A stretch of DNA of 64,000 bases, from NCBI GenBank assembly GCA_015501585.1, contig JADNRY010000055.1, positions 220,671 to 284,670 on the forward strand, in the 5' to 3' direction. Below the pieces are notes generated by a model. The model had not been told where the DNA came from. It saw nothing but the letters and a program-made list of their open reading frames with translations, and made no database searches. Shown piece by piece: positions 51,005-62,660 of the stretch. Numbering within the stretch: the stretch's first letter is position 1; every line of letters begins with the position of its first letter. The position numbers and the translations under genes were made by a program. This stretch comes from Rhodocollybia butyracea. Taxonomy: Eukaryota; Basidiomycota; Agaricomycetes; Agaricales; Omphalotaceae.

Positions 51005-53129
51005 TTACATAGGTAAACGAGCCTTGGGAGGACTTATAGGTTGAAGAACTATATCCCAGCCCGGCTTAGCTTTAGCGTCAGTACCTGTTTTCCCCGACAA
51101 ACTTTCCAAGGGTTTACTACGGTCAACCTGGTGTCTTTCTCGAGCACTGCGACGTTCCGTGGTTGATTCAGTTTGCACAGGAGTTTTCGTTTTTTTCTTC
51201 GACCTGCTTAATGAGTCGCCATGCGTCAGTAGAAACACCGGCAAAACTGAAAGGATCTGACGCACTTCTTCGATGGTCCTTCACCTTTATCCTTTTGTGC
51301 TTTCGGCGCAGGAGCTACTTGCTTCTTAGCTCTGTTCGATGACGTTGATAAGTGCCAAGTTGTAAAAAGAGAAAATTATACTCACTTCTTCGATGATGAT
51401 CCTGAAGCGACGTCTTCCTGCGGTTTTCGTTTCTTACCACGATGAGGTTTGAGAGCGTCTTGGGTTTCTGGATCATCCGGACTACCATGCAAAGAATTCA
51501 GTTTGCAGTGTCGAGGGCGATATGAGAAATGATACCTTTGTTGGTTCTCGACAGGCTTCTCCTCGCCCTTCTCGAAGACTCGCCTGACTTTAGCTGGAGT
51601 GGACAGCTGTGCCACCTGGGAAGAGGTCGAACCAGCGGGAGGCATAGGTGTTGGAGGAATAGGTGGGCGTTCCGTTAGTGGCAGCGCAGTCGACTCAAGA
51701 ACAGATTCATCAAGAACAGATTCCTGGTGAGAGGCTGAACCAGCAGCGGGCGTAGGCGTTGGTAGAACAGGTAGGTGTTCCGTGGTCGACTCGAGAGCAG
51801 GTTCCGTAGCGAGTGGAGGAGTAATATTCACCTTTTTGAAAAATACGGGCGTTGCTGCGAAAAATGATATTAACGCCGGTAGTTCATCGGTAGTCATTTC
51901 ATTGGGATCTTTGATGAAGTTTCGATTTTTCGGCTCGATTAGATATCGTTCCGGGTTTTTCTCGAAGTCCTCAAATGGGAGAGAATCTCCATTAAATGTA
52001 GAATCTATGAATTTTAGATTATTAGCTTGATCACTGAACCACAGCTAAGGAAGCAACTTACCACAGTAGTTGCGATAATGTTCTGTAAGGTACTTCTCGA
52101 GATAGTCCTTCAGCTCCAGCAAATTGAGTTTATTTGCCTGCGAGTCCCACTCGAGTGTTGTAGACTTCTTGAGTCCCGCATCTCGATGGGTCATTAGTAC
52201 CCAGGAGAACAGTCAATGAGCTATTCACTCACCTGTAAATACTTCCTTTGCGTAGTCTGAGAAGCGATTGAAAAAATCGCTCTCCAACTTGCGTTCTGTT
52301 GATGTTGTCGAATTTCGAAGGAGCATTCGACCGGCTGCACAATGAATATATCAGTATATGGATGTTAATAAACAAAAAAAGTACCTACTGAATCAGTAGA
52401 GGTTCGCCTTTGGGATCGGGAACAGCAACGAAAAACGCAAAGTAAACAACGCCAAACTTCTTTCGAAGCTTCTCGAATGCGGCCTCGATTTCTTGGTTGA
52501 CAACAGCGCTAAACGTTTATTAGATACTTGGTAATTACAGACACAGGACTGTAAAACATACTCGGGAGCCTCCAATATTTTTTTAGTCTCATCGGCGTTC
52601 ATATTGTCGGCCTCCTTATCCCATATGCCCTTTTCTTCAGGCGGCAGCTCCCCCCAGCCCTTAGCGAGAGCTTTATTGAGTAAACCAACGTGTCGGAGAT
52701 GGGATACGCCATTTGCAGTGCGTTCCTCGTTGACTTCTTCATTTATTTGGCCACCTCGAGACCCATTCGCGGCCCAGTAAACGTCCCGTCCTGTCCATGC
52801 CTTGTTCAGCAAAACTTGCGATGTAGACGGCTCGGAGGAGTCGGAGCGCTTGGAAGGTTTGTTCTTCTTCTTCTTGTTCTTCGTGTACGTTTGATTGTAG
52901 TAGTACTGGTTCACCTTCTGCAATATTATTAGAGATAGCCAAAAGAGTCAAGTGAATCGCTTACCCCTTCCTCGTCATCTTCAAAAGGCCCATATAGCCT
53001 AATGCATTCTGCCTTTCTTCGGTCAATTAAAGCATTCCGTTCGTCCACACTCGGAAGGGCCCTGAACTCATTGCGTGAGTCGGTGAAAATTTTATACTTC
53101 TCGGGAGGAAGAGTGCTGGTGACGGGCAT
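51005..53129 (-). CDS. Multi-exon protein of unknown function, HMG-box-like part
   Basis: Chain of exons on the minus strand from the ATG at 53129 (M-P-V-T-S-T-L-P-P-E-K). Next comes a lysine-rich stretch K-K-K-K-N-K-P-S-K-R, then R-G-G-Q-I-N-E-E and G-W-G-E-L-P-P-E-E-K-G-I-W-D-K-E-A-D, whose spacing resembles the third helix of an HMG box. Later exons: F-G-V-V-Y-F-A-F-F-V-A-V-P-D, F-N-R-F-S-D-Y-A-K-E, L-K-D-Y-L-E-K-Y-L-T-E-H, and a Pro/Ser/Thr-rich tail (P-T-P-T-P-A-A-G-S) with basic K-P-H-R-G-K-K-R-K. Nuclear, DNA-binding is a guess from composition. It is divergent from the gene at 53546. Confidence 0.5.
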
Positions 53130-53545
53130 AATAAAGAGAGTAGAAAGAATGGGGACAGACCAACTCAAACACGATTTTAAGCAAGTACATTTTGTGGCCA
53201 CTTAACGTTTTCGTTATTGTCTGTGTGTGCGAAAGTGGTGCTTGGGCCTCATATTGACAATAAATCTGATGGCGTATCAATAATAAGCGAACGTCGGGGC
53301 CATGGATGGACCTCACCTATTGTCACTACCAAAAGCAGTAATGGTCCTAGCTTGTATTGTAGTTGCCCTGTGCTTTGACCTCTATGAAATCGACAAAAGA
53401 ATAAGTCGAAAGCTGGATAAATATCAAGGACTTACGGCTCAGATTCCACAAAACTGAACTCCGAAACATCCCTCTGTTCTTCGACTTGCGAACTTCGAAA
53501 CATCCCTCTGCTCTCAACTCAACTTCTGAACTTCGAATTATCGAA

Positions 53546-54426
53546 ATGCCATCCATCAGTCCCGAAAAATATGTGGAACGCTACGGTGCAGTCGCCGAAG
53601 AATTTCCGGGAATGAACAAGAAGCAAATGCTCGACGCTATCCAGCACCAGATCTCCACAATCTTGAAGAAGGAAGCTGAGCCTAGGCCACACTATCCGGG
53701 CACCAATAAATTATATATTGATCTGGGGACGAAGAGCATCAACGAGCTCGGAACCTGGAAAGTGAACGTGAGTATTTTGATCATGGCTAAAAATTTGTTC
53801 GACTCATCACCTGCGAATTTAGATACTCAGAGAGAGTACGGGTGGAGGCCATTGGACAGAGGTGGTCTCCATCACGACCCAAAACATCCAGAGTCGCAAG
53901 CCGCATTTGATGCAAGGGCGGTTGGGCAAACTACTCAAGTATCGAGGAAGCCTTCTAGACACCAAGCAGAGTCGCAAGCGTAAAGCAAGTCCTTCACCTG
54001 CAACACGCATGGCAAAAAAGCCCCGACTTGAGGTAGTTGCTGCTAAACCTACTCAAAACGAGCAGCAGCACCGTATGGCTCCCGTAGGGACCGCCGAAGC
54101 TACTATCAAGCTGTGGACTCAGGTAAGAACGCCTGTTCGAGTTACATTCAGACTTACTCAGATTGACATAGAACAACCAACCTCCCCACCGAATCCTAGT
54201 GGTACCCAAAGCTGGCCGAGTCGTACTCGCTGACCATAAGCTTGACTTGGGGAAGCACGGCGTAGAGCAGGGCCAGTCTCTTGAAATGGTATCCAAGGAC
54301 CGCAAACATTGGAGAAAGATTAATTGGTCGACCGACATACGGGTCGGGGCGGGCGATTTGATTCTCCTGCGTCCTGAGGGCGTAACGAATACTGCTGGAT
54401 GGGAAGTCGATTACGATAATATGTAG
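53546..54426 (+). CDS. Hypothetical basic protein
   Basis: Three exons: 53546-53767, about 53822-54123 and about 54173-54426, with introns beginning GTGAGT and GTAAGA. It starts M-P-S-I-S-P-E-K-Y-V-E-R-Y-G, has a nuclear-localisation-like S-R-K-R-K-A-S-P-S-P and M-A-K-K-P-R, and a compact C-terminal domain (R-I-L-V-V-P-K-A-G-R-V-V-L, G-D-L-I-L-L-R-P-E-G) that could be a small beta-barrel. Not recognised. It shares a 416-bp intergenic region with the divergent gene ending at 53129. Confidence 0.5.
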
Positions 54427-54527
54427 AGCATCCTGTAGCTTCCTATTGAGTTGGTTGAGTTTGGCATAAATCAAGGGAGCATACCTTCTACGTGTAGGGA
54501 TTGAACGACGAAATAAGCTGGGAGAAC

Positions 54528-54644
54528 ACTCAACACCAAGTTGAGTTACTGAGTTGAACACCAAGTTCAACTTGCGACAGGTACCCTAGAACCTACTGAA
54601 CTCAACACCAAGTTGAGTTCATGAGTTGAACGCCAAGTTCAGCT
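54528..54644. repeat. Four consecutive hairpins with a shared CCAA loop
   Basis: Stems of 7-8 bp around the loop ACCAA or GCCAA: ACTCAAC/GTTGAGT (54528-54546), GTTGAAC/GTTCAAC (54553-54571), AACTCAAC/GTTGAGTT (54599-54619), AGTTGAAC/GTTCAGCT (54624-54644, one wobble). Two alternating stem sequences each occur twice. Confidence 0.75.
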
Positions 54645-54841
54645 CCATACCTTCCAACGTTGACCTTCAGGCTTCAAGCTTCAAGCCGGAGTCGGGGCTT
54701 GCCAGTACCCTTGAGCGTCGTTGATGTCGGTGAGGAAATTTAAGCCTAGACGCCCATCCTTCACGTGGCAACGCGCTCCCGATATTCTCACGTGGTATTG
54801 AGCTTCGTTCGACGCCTCACGCGTTCATGTTCACGTTCCAA

Positions 54842-54853
54842 CCACTTGGGTGG
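54842..54853. promoter_or_regulatory. Recurring near-palindromic motif, site 1
   Basis: CCACTTGGGTGG, a 12-base variant of the CCACTWGGYGTGG motif found at four further places up to 62554. It lies about 245 bp upstream of the ATG at 55099. Confidence 0.35.
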
Positions 54854-55098
54854 TTTGGAGTTCTTCAACTTGGCGTTGCTAGAACCATGCCCAACCTGAA
54901 CACGGTATCTCCGGACAAGGCTCGTCTTGCCTTTCACAATAAGACTTATGGTCAATTGACGCGTTTTCCTTTTTTGTAGGATTTTTACTTTGACCTCGGG
55001 AAGACCTTTTTGGCCATCGTAACCTTCTGGGTATCAAAGCTTTTTTCAAGTCATATAAATTCGATTCTTTTCCCCCGTAAGCCCTCATCGATCTCGCC

Positions 55099-55801
55099 AT
55101 GCCTACCGCCGTTGAACTTGAAGCAGCCCACGCACTCCTTGAACTGCATGCAAATGCGTACTCACAGGCACCTCTTACCACGCAGTCTCTTACTTTACAC
55201 AACGCTTCAACCAACCAATTTCTACCCCCCAAGTATCGTCCGATTACTGGTTACCAACGACTATCACTTGAGCACGGCCTTGAAATCGGTGAGCTTATGC
55301 GCCAGAGTGAAACCGAACGCACTAAACTCTACTTGTCGCATAGACTCCGACAGTTCCCCGCCTTCTGAAGACACTGCCGCTGCGGACATTGCGGCGCTTG
55401 TTGCGGACGATACCGACGAAGATATCTATGAAGAGGAGAAAGAAAACTTCGACCCTCTCACTACCGACCAAATTTCGGATGTCAAGTCTCCGACTAAACC
55501 AGCGGAAACTGTACCTGAAAAGCGCCCTGTTTTTGGTAAGTGTTCAAACGTTCATACTTTTCGCTTGTCAGTACTTCAGTCCTCAACTCATCTCAATTTC
55601 CTAGGAATACTGCATGGTCCTGAATACGGCGTGGACATCCCTCCAGTCGCTCATCCTTCCTACGCTCCTCCAAGCGAGACGTGCTACTATTCCTCCCCTC
55701 AATGGGACGATACCTCGGATGAATCCTATTACAACTCCAATGCCTCTGGGTTCTCGTCCGCCTATGATTATGACATCGGGTCTGACTCCTCGGACTGGTA
55801 G
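55099..55801 (+). CDS. Hypothetical acidic protein
   Basis: Three exons: 55099-55288, about 55349-55535, about 55605-55801, joined in frame (E-I|D-S-D-S-S-P-P and V-F|G-I-L-H-G-P). The N-terminal third is helical (V-E-L-E-A-A-H-A-L-L-E-L). The middle is highly acidic (D-D-T-D-E-D-I-Y-E-E-E-K-E-N), and the C terminus is rich in Ser, Tyr and Asp. The composition suggests an intrinsically disordered, perhaps transactivating protein. No family recognised. Confidence 0.5.
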
Positions 55802-56106
55802 CTGATACACGCAGAACACGCAAATTATTGTAATTTTTTTGCTTATTATCAAAGAAAGAATAGATTTCTACTTTTCATTGCTCTTGTTTGAATAAACAAT
55901 AATTCAACAGGACCATTTTTGAAACAATTGAGACTGTGCGCACGAGATGTTTAACAAGGCCGGCACTTCGTAGATACCAGGGCCAAAGCACGACTACTAT
56001 GACCAGTCGAAGTGTAGCTTGGTCCACCAGAAGAGAAAATTCGTATAAAGATCTCATGGGTTTTATTTTTTCAATATTATTCGGCCCCTACGCATACACC
56101 TAAACC

Positions 56107-56767
56107 ATGCCTCCCATCCGTACTCGTCGAACTCGTCACCCGATTTTATGGAAATACCCTGAGATCCATGACACTTTTCTTCCCTACTCTTCTCGCTCAA
56201 AGCACGGGGAGCATCTCATGCGTATCCGGGAATTTATTGACCCCGGTGTTCTTCGCAGGTTTGCGAGATGCGAGGGTCGACCAGGCGTCGAGCATAAACT
56301 CGATATCAACACGGGTCTTCAAAGTCCCCACAATTTTGGACGACTTACGAAATCACAGGTAAAGTAACGACGATTCAGTTACAGATAGATTACTCACCAA
56401 ATATGCCATACAGTGTAAATATTGTCAGGATACCAAGGAAGACACACTTTCCTACGTCACCTACTCAAGGGTCCAAAGTTATTACTACTACTACCTCTGG
56501 GACGTCAACGACATCCCAAGACTTCGTCATGCTACCACCATGGCTCTGCCCGGAAGGGAGCCTTGGGCCGCTTGGCCTGGTCTCCTGAGCGAATACTTGG
56601 ACTTGGGAATCCGCGATCAGATTATGAGGATGAGAAGCAGCAAGGCGCGAATGGGGCCAGAGGGTGATGATAGTGAGGATGAGTTCTCAGATAGCACCAG
56701 CAGCGAGGATAGTCAATCTCGGGGTCGCCATTACGGAGAAAGGTATCAGTTGAGCCCGGAGGTTTGA
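56107..56767 (+). CDS. Hypothetical protein
   Basis: Two exons: 56107 to about 56358, then about 56413 to 56767. It starts M-P-P-I-R-T-R-R-T-R-H-P. Exon 2 opens C-K-Y-C-Q-D-T-K and contains W-P-G-L-L-S-E-Y-L-D and an acidic/Ser tail (D-D-S-E-D-E-F-S-D-S-T-S-S-E-D). No family recognised. Confidence 0.45.
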
Positions 56768-57104
56768 ACGGCGAACTTTTGTATGTATTTCTGGAAATCC
56801 AAACAGCTTGAACAATCAGATGGGTATACGGATATGTTGTACGATATGATATAATAGTATGAACCGAAACACAAGACGGAGGCTGAAACATACCTTTGTT
56901 CAACCTGTATTCCCGAGCTGTTATCCACTGCTCATCTTGATTATAACTTCGGGTAACTTCTCGTCAACCATAGTTGAGAGCTTTCGGCAACGACCAAAGT
57001 CGCGCCATGGAACTTGGAAGGAGATGAGATTCGGGCCGGACAAGCGGACTTTCCGTCTTGGCGCTCCTCTTGGGCGCTTAGCGGACTTACCTTTTTCCAA
57101 TGTA

Positions 57105-57117
57105 CCACTAGGCGTGG
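57105..57117. promoter_or_regulatory. Recurring near-palindromic motif, site 2
   Basis: CCACTAGGCGTGG, about 370 bp upstream of the ATG at 57474. The flanks (GCAACACC...AACTTTGGTTG) also resemble those of the site at 58344, so these two may be a small duplication. Confidence 0.35.
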
Positions 57118-57473
57118 ATGCAACACCGATAACTTTGGTTGTCAGTAACTCGAATATCTCATAAGACTGTGCTATTCCACTAGCCAGGATGGCTGCTCGG
57201 TCACAACGCGCCAACGAAGACCCGCAAGTATTGTCTTTTTACCTGGTCTTTTTTCCCCGGTCCTCGAACTCAGCTGGCGCTGATGCCTTGTATCAGAAGT
57301 CTTGTCAGTTCTCCATCTGGTACACTCGCTTATTGTTTATTCAGATATTTTACCGGCTTATTGTTTTTTTTTTTGAAATTTTCAAGGGCCTTTGAAAAGG
57401 AAATCTTTCGCCGCGTCCTCAGCAGTTTAGCCCTTTTCTGTTCCTACGCCCAAGCTCTTTCGATTGGCCCATA

Positions 57474-58133
57474 ATGGCAGACATCCCCAAGTTGTAAGTT
57501 CTTCAAGTATCAAGTACAATCCGATTAATTCCAAACCCATCCCTGGTTAGTGTCGAGGCTCCTCAAGAGCCTTCAAATCCATCTGTCACTCCTCCGATAG
57601 ACGAAAGCTTCAAACCTCTCAACATCCATCATGATGGCCACAAATCCAGCTGCAAGCTGCGCTGCACTTGTAGAACTTATCTCGACGGAGAATGCATTGA
57701 GAACGCCTGGCCCTCAAATACGTGAGTTCTTTGACTTCTCCATTACATACCTAACTGCGTTATATAGGTCGCTTGACAAGGTGGAACGCATTGCGGTCGC
57801 CGATGTACGGCAGGATACGATGCCTTTATGCCTCGGATGCGTTCTTCGCCTCCAAGATGCAGACGCGGGCTCCGGCGAAGAAATAGAAATGCCGGAGCCG
57901 GAAGATCCAGGGCTGTCAGTTTCCTGTATCTATTCGATTTATCTATGCTAATTATTCGCTTTTTCAGAAGAACTGGTGGTGAAGCCACTGAGCTACCCTC
58001 ACATATCCCTCAAACCTCTTCTGACCTTACTTCTCCTACTAATGGTACGCTCGATGATCCCAAGAGAGATGGGGCTACCGACGTAGTTCAATCGCCGCAT
58101 GCACTGGGTGGCACAGAGTTTTATGACATTTGA
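57474..58133 (+). CDS. Hypothetical small protein
   Basis: Short first exon (M-A-D-I-P-K-L, donor GTAAGT), then exons reading E-A-P-Q-E-P-S-N-P-S, C-K-L-R-C-T-C-R-T-Y-L-D-G-E-C-I-E-N-A-W-P-S-N-T, then R-S-L-D-K-V-E-R-I and M-P-L-C-L-G-C-V-L-R-L, ending G-G-T-E-F-Y-D-I at 58133. The spaced cysteines could bind metal. No family recognised, and the exon chain is approximate. Confidence 0.4.
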
Positions 58134-58343
58134 TTTTGTCGTTGTTCGTCCAAACTACTTCCGTACTCGATAGTACAATCTCGCTACAGTTGTAGTTACT
58201 ACTGGCCAATGTTGTCATGTATTCAATTCTATATCATGTTCTTTCTTTCTTTTGCTCGCCACGGACAAATCTTTTTAATGAGACGTCCAAGGAATAGACG
58301 CTCAAATGTTCTCTCACCTCTTCTTCCACTCCCTTCGTTTGCA

Positions 58344-58356
58344 CCACTAGGTGTGG
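58344..58356. promoter_or_regulatory. Recurring near-palindromic motif, site 3
   Basis: CCACTAGGTGTGG. Not directly upstream of a confident gene; it lies between the 57474 gene and the convergent gene at 58576-59369. Confidence 0.3.
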
Positions 58357-58575
58357 AACGCAACACTACAACTTTGGTTGCCAATGATGCATATAAGCCA
58401 AGATGGAAACATAATAATTCAGGTATGGTTATTTTTCATCATTCATCTACGGTTACCAATAAAAGTTGTCTGAAGGTCTGCCATCGCTTCCTGCAGTTTC
58501 TTCCCGAGCTCAGGCCTGAATAATGCCTCGCCAACCTTGTTACAGGCCTCAATCAATCTCTCTTCATCCCACTCG

Positions 58576-59369
58576 TCATCTTTTTCCTGTATCTACACAT
58601 CCTCTGGCTTTCTGTTTCGAAGAACCTTCACCTCTATCTTCCGAGCATATCACTTCGTTTTCCAGCTCAACCTTGACCCTTTTTAATCTCTGATCCATCT
58701 CGGCATCCTCCGCTGGACGCTTCAAGCGACCATTAACTGTAGCAGGAAGAACTACACCCACAAAAACCCGACGACGGCGAGGAGTGGCCGTGTTAGTTGG
58801 GTGATGAACAGGAGCCGAAGCGGAGGTCTGAACAATGGTGTTGGTTTGGGTGTGGGCTACGAGCACTGGAGCTGACATCGCTGTGTTTTGCCCGAGGATC
58901 TGTTGTAATGGCTTAACGGAATTCGTTCTAATTAGCCAAGCCGTTCGCTTGTCCTGGCCGAACCGAAACCAACTGGCAAACTCATTTGCAGCTTCGATTT
59001 GGGTATCCAAAGCGAGTACCTCTTCAGTCCCTCCTGGTGAACACATTGGATGGCGGCAACCGGTCTATAGGTAAGCAGTTGTTAAAATCAATCATCTAGG
59101 GCTATAAAACGAAGTACCATTCTCGTCAAGAGTCCAATTCTGGTGTAAGTTTCGGGACGAAAGCCACAGATGATCGAAATCTTGTGGTATTCGGTTGGTT
59201 TGTTGGGGTCTTTGCATTTGGCAAAATTTGCCACAAGGTCGGTGCCTTTCTTCTCGTCCAACGCAAATCGGATCCCGATAAAATTCTGCTTTATCGAAAG
59301 AGCCGTGGCAGTAGTCGGGAATTTCTTTGTTCCAAGTTTCGACGCAGGGCATACTGTTGTAGATTGCAT
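58576..59369 (-). CDS. Hypothetical protein
   Basis: Two exons: about 59369-59118 (M-Q-S-T-T-V-C-P-A-S-K-L-G-T-K-K) and about 59067-58576 (C-R-H-P-M-C-S-P-G-G-T-E-E-V). Exon 2 has W-F-R-F-G-Q-D-K-R-T-A-W-L-I-R, then a Thr/Pro linker, a basic T-P-R-R-R-R-V-F-V-G-V and an acidic/lysine-rich tail with R-L-K-R-V-K-V-E-L. No family recognised. Confidence 0.45.
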
Positions 59370-59764
59370 TTAGCTGGCGTAAACCCCAGAATTTATACCA
59401 GCTCTGTTTCTCTTAATTGTTTACCACAATACTAAAATACATAATTAAATGTAAAGATCTTCATTTATCTTGACAATAAACCTAACTCAGACCGGCGCAC
59501 GGAAGATTTAAGTCTTGTTGCCGAACTTCTTGTGCGATATGACCTTCTTCTTTACTTTCAGGGACAGCGATGAACAACATTTCCGAGCTGCTACCTCTTT
59601 TCGTACTTTCGTACAGGCGTCGCTTTATCAAGATCCGTTTTCTACGCGTCGCGTCGAAGACACAAGCGCCCGACATGTGATGGTGATGGACGACTGCACG
59701 TGCATTCATTTCATTCTACTAGTAACTACCACCATCGTCTCGAAAAAACCCCATTCCAATTCGC

Positions 59765-59777
59765 CCACTTGGCGTGG
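59765..59777. promoter_or_regulatory. Recurring near-palindromic motif, site 4
   Basis: CCACTTGGCGTGG, 88 bp upstream of the ATG at 59853. Confidence 0.4.
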
Positions 59778-59852
59778 TGCGCTGCCAATTGACTTGGGTC
59801 AGTTTGGTCTCCTTAACGCAGCACGAACTGTACCATCTGCCGGTCCATCGAC

Positions 59853-62184
59853 ATGAGGTATGGCTATTATCCATATCGTTTTTGCTGCTAACCTAACTTA
59901 CTTTCTAACTTCAGTGGTGTCAATCTTTCACCTGAAGATCTAGTAAGAAATTATCAGACTAGTGGCAATGGTAAATCAGCCTAGTTTTTCTCTTCTCACT
60001 TAATCTGAATATCTAATTTTTTCATCAAGATGCTCCTCCCAAGATTCGTAAGTCTCGAAAATTTTCGTTCAAATTATCCCATCCTCATCTCCTCTTCCAG
60101 GAAACACACCCCTCGTTGACGAGCTTTCCCAGCGTTCAAAAGCTTGTGAAGAAGCTGAAGTCAAAACCGCCTGAACCCGTCCGCAACTTCGATGATGGTC
60201 TGTGTGGAGCGCTACTCCCGCAAACACAACAATTCGTAGCTTCTCCAAACTGCGACTTTATTCCGCAGCCTCCTCTCGGATCTACCCGTGACCTATACCG
60301 TCGCATCGACGCACGATACGCCAGCGATGACCCCATCTGTTGGCCACAGCCATACAACGTCAACTATCCTTTTCTTGCTGCAATACCCAAACGCCCAGAG
60401 AACGGGGACTGTACGATGTGGCTCAACCTCACAGAGTCCGATATGGAGTTCACAGAGCAAGGCGCGCAACGAAGAGAAGGAGTTTTAAAGAAGGAACATG
60501 CTGAAAAGATTCGACAAAAGCTAGAACTTCAGGAGCCTCAAATCAAGACGTTCCTTGAACAGAACTCAAGTTCTCTTCTTCCCGAACTGCAGGAAAATAT
60601 TCCGACTTTGTTTCAATCATATTTCTCGAGTGTCCTCTTCGCTGTATGACCTTCAGCGTGGGTTGACGGAGGTGCAGCGCGGTTGGCTTATGATACAAGC
60701 GTATCTCGACTTCAAAAGGGATTTTTCACGACGGGGCCTCGCAGGAAAACCAAGTCCAGTGGATCCCACTAGGATGGGCTGTTTCGTTTGGAATGATCGA
60801 GATGCAGGTTGTGCTTCTCCGCTGGCCTTCCAGTGTGGTATATTCGACCTTACACGGCCTTCGACCGTCAGGTCATTCAACAGGTCGTCGAAGTGAAAAC
60901 TCCCAATCGCTCCGTTAATCGAAACTGCTCCCGCAGATCCTCCTTACCCGCCTCTCTTGACCTCACAAGCTGGCTCAGATCAAAAGTTTGGAGCAATTCG
61001 CAGAGCTTCCATCAACTGCTTCGAGCATACACATGCTTTTCAGAACGACCATTTGCCCGGTTCTTACTCGTCGTCCTTTGTTTTGGGACAAAGTCGTGTT
61101 GTAGCTCCTGCGTACTCCATATCCAGTGCTACTTTGATCCAGACTCCTCTCAACACAGTTTCTGTACCAACGTCTTCCAAAAATATCGCAAAGAGCAAAC
61201 ACAATCGTAACGAGGTTCGGTCTCGCAAACCTGGCGCTAATCGTAAGTTTTTCATTCATCGCTGTACATCAGATGCTGATTCTTTTGCAGCCCCGAAAAA
61301 TCAGCGCGACATTTTTGGTGATTTTCCGCCTGAGAGTCCCTTCTCTCCCGCTGCAATTCGCAGCTGGTTGGGGGTGAAAAACTGATCGCCCGTGAAGGGA
61401 TTGCTTTGCGCCCGAAGGTATTACCAGTGCCGGATCCTGGACTTTTCTTTGGGTTGGAGACCGAGGCGCGGCAAGCGACCTTCCTTTCCATGTGGCGGCA
61501 TTTCCGGCCTGCCTGGCTGCGAAAGCTGGCTGCGGGTGCTTCACCTCTCAGCGTGGATATGTGGCGCAAAAATTCTTGCCTACCCTTTCCTCAAAAGCTT
61601 CACAAGGTGGCCAATCGAAACAAGCTCAAATTGCTCAATGAGCCCGAACAATCGTGGAGGAGTGGATGAAGAAATATGACCCTCACACGCCTCTTCTTCC
61701 TCCTGCAACACAGACATTTGATGCGACAGAAGGACGTCAACTTATCCGCGAACTCTCTATCATGAATTTCCAGTATGAACTCTCATATGTTGATTCCCTC
61801 GCCGATAGGAGCAAACCTATCCCTAGCCGCAATATTTCGGTGGATGAGCTAGAGACGCTCACAGCTTCTCACCGGCGCGGCCGACGAATTCTCATCAACG
61901 AAGTTTTGGGCGTGCACTCCGCACAGCTTGAACCTCCCCCCAAGGAGAATCGAGGCGTAGCAGCGACGGAATGGAAGCTGCGGTATGTCGCCCTCAAGTC
62001 ACTGTGGTCTTTGCTCGATACATGGCCTGGCACTAAACATGTTAATTGGAAACGCGGGATAGAAATGGATTTGTTCAAGTTAGAAGGGGTTGGAAGGGAA
62101 TGGGAGCGCATCTTGACGGAATTCTATGCCCGAAGCGTTTTTGGTGTATTGAACTCCCCCGCGACTCTACCGCATCGTATCTAA
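59853..62184 (+). CDS. Large multi-exon protein of unknown function
   Basis: The likely start is ATGAG|GTATGG at 59853, a five-base first exon joined to S-G-V-N-L-S-P-E-D-L-V-R. Then come P-S-V-Q-K-L-V-K-K-L-K, F-D-D-G-L-C-G-A-L-L-P-Q-T-Q-Q-F, N-L-T-E-S-D-M-E-F-T and L-T-E-V-Q-R-G-W-L-M-I-Q-A-Y-L-D-F. A conserved-looking block R-M-G-C-F-V-W-N-D-R-D-A...P-V-W-Y-I-R-P-Y follows, then F-F-G-L-E-T-E-A-R-Q and W-R-H-F-R-P-A-W, and an end W-E-R-I-L-T-E-F-Y-A-R-S-V-F-G. Exons need at least six short introns. I recall similar proteins only as unnamed mushroom proteins; no domain or catalytic motif is recognised. The last frame (61654-62184) is uninterrupted. Confidence 0.55.
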
Positions 62185-62541
62185 AGCTGTGTATTATTGT
62201 TTTGGTTGTATTGCTATTGTAGATATCCTTTATTCCGTTCTTTTGGGTGTATTTCTATTGTAAATATGTACTTCGTATTATACTCTAATAATTACTGCTT
62301 TGAATTAACAAGCCGGTGCTTTGACCCCTGCGAAGAACAAGACATTGTCCATAGACAATGCTCAAGCACGCTTTGACCCTAGTCACATGTTAACAAAAAT
62401 GGGCGCTAACGCGACCTTCTCTTTATTTCGGCCCTTCACCTTCTCTTTATTTCGCCCTCTCTTTTTTCAGCCTCAATCGACGGTAGTTATCTACCTTTCA
62501 CAAATCTTCACCACTGAACTCAGCCCCCACTCTCCAGCCGA

Positions 62542-62554
62542 CCACTTGGTGTGG
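62542..62554. promoter_or_regulatory. Recurring near-palindromic motif, site 5
   Basis: CCACTTGGTGTGG, 119 bp upstream of the proposed KDZ transposase ATG at 62661. Confidence 0.4.
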
Positions 62555-62660
62555 TGGCTTTGTCTGTATACTTGGGTATCAGACTTTCGAATCGTTTACG
62601 GTGCTTTCTCGGTCGACTCAGTGCTGTGCGCTGCTTCTGTACACAGTTTAGGCTCACAAT

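Noticed and set aside
59482..59709. 75-codon minus-strand frame
   Set aside because: No motif and no splice partner; possibly coding but not supportable.
51005..62184. TET/JBP dioxygenase as KDZ neighbour
   Set aside because: Searched by eye for the H-x-D...H iron-binding pattern in the gene products of this region; none was convincing.
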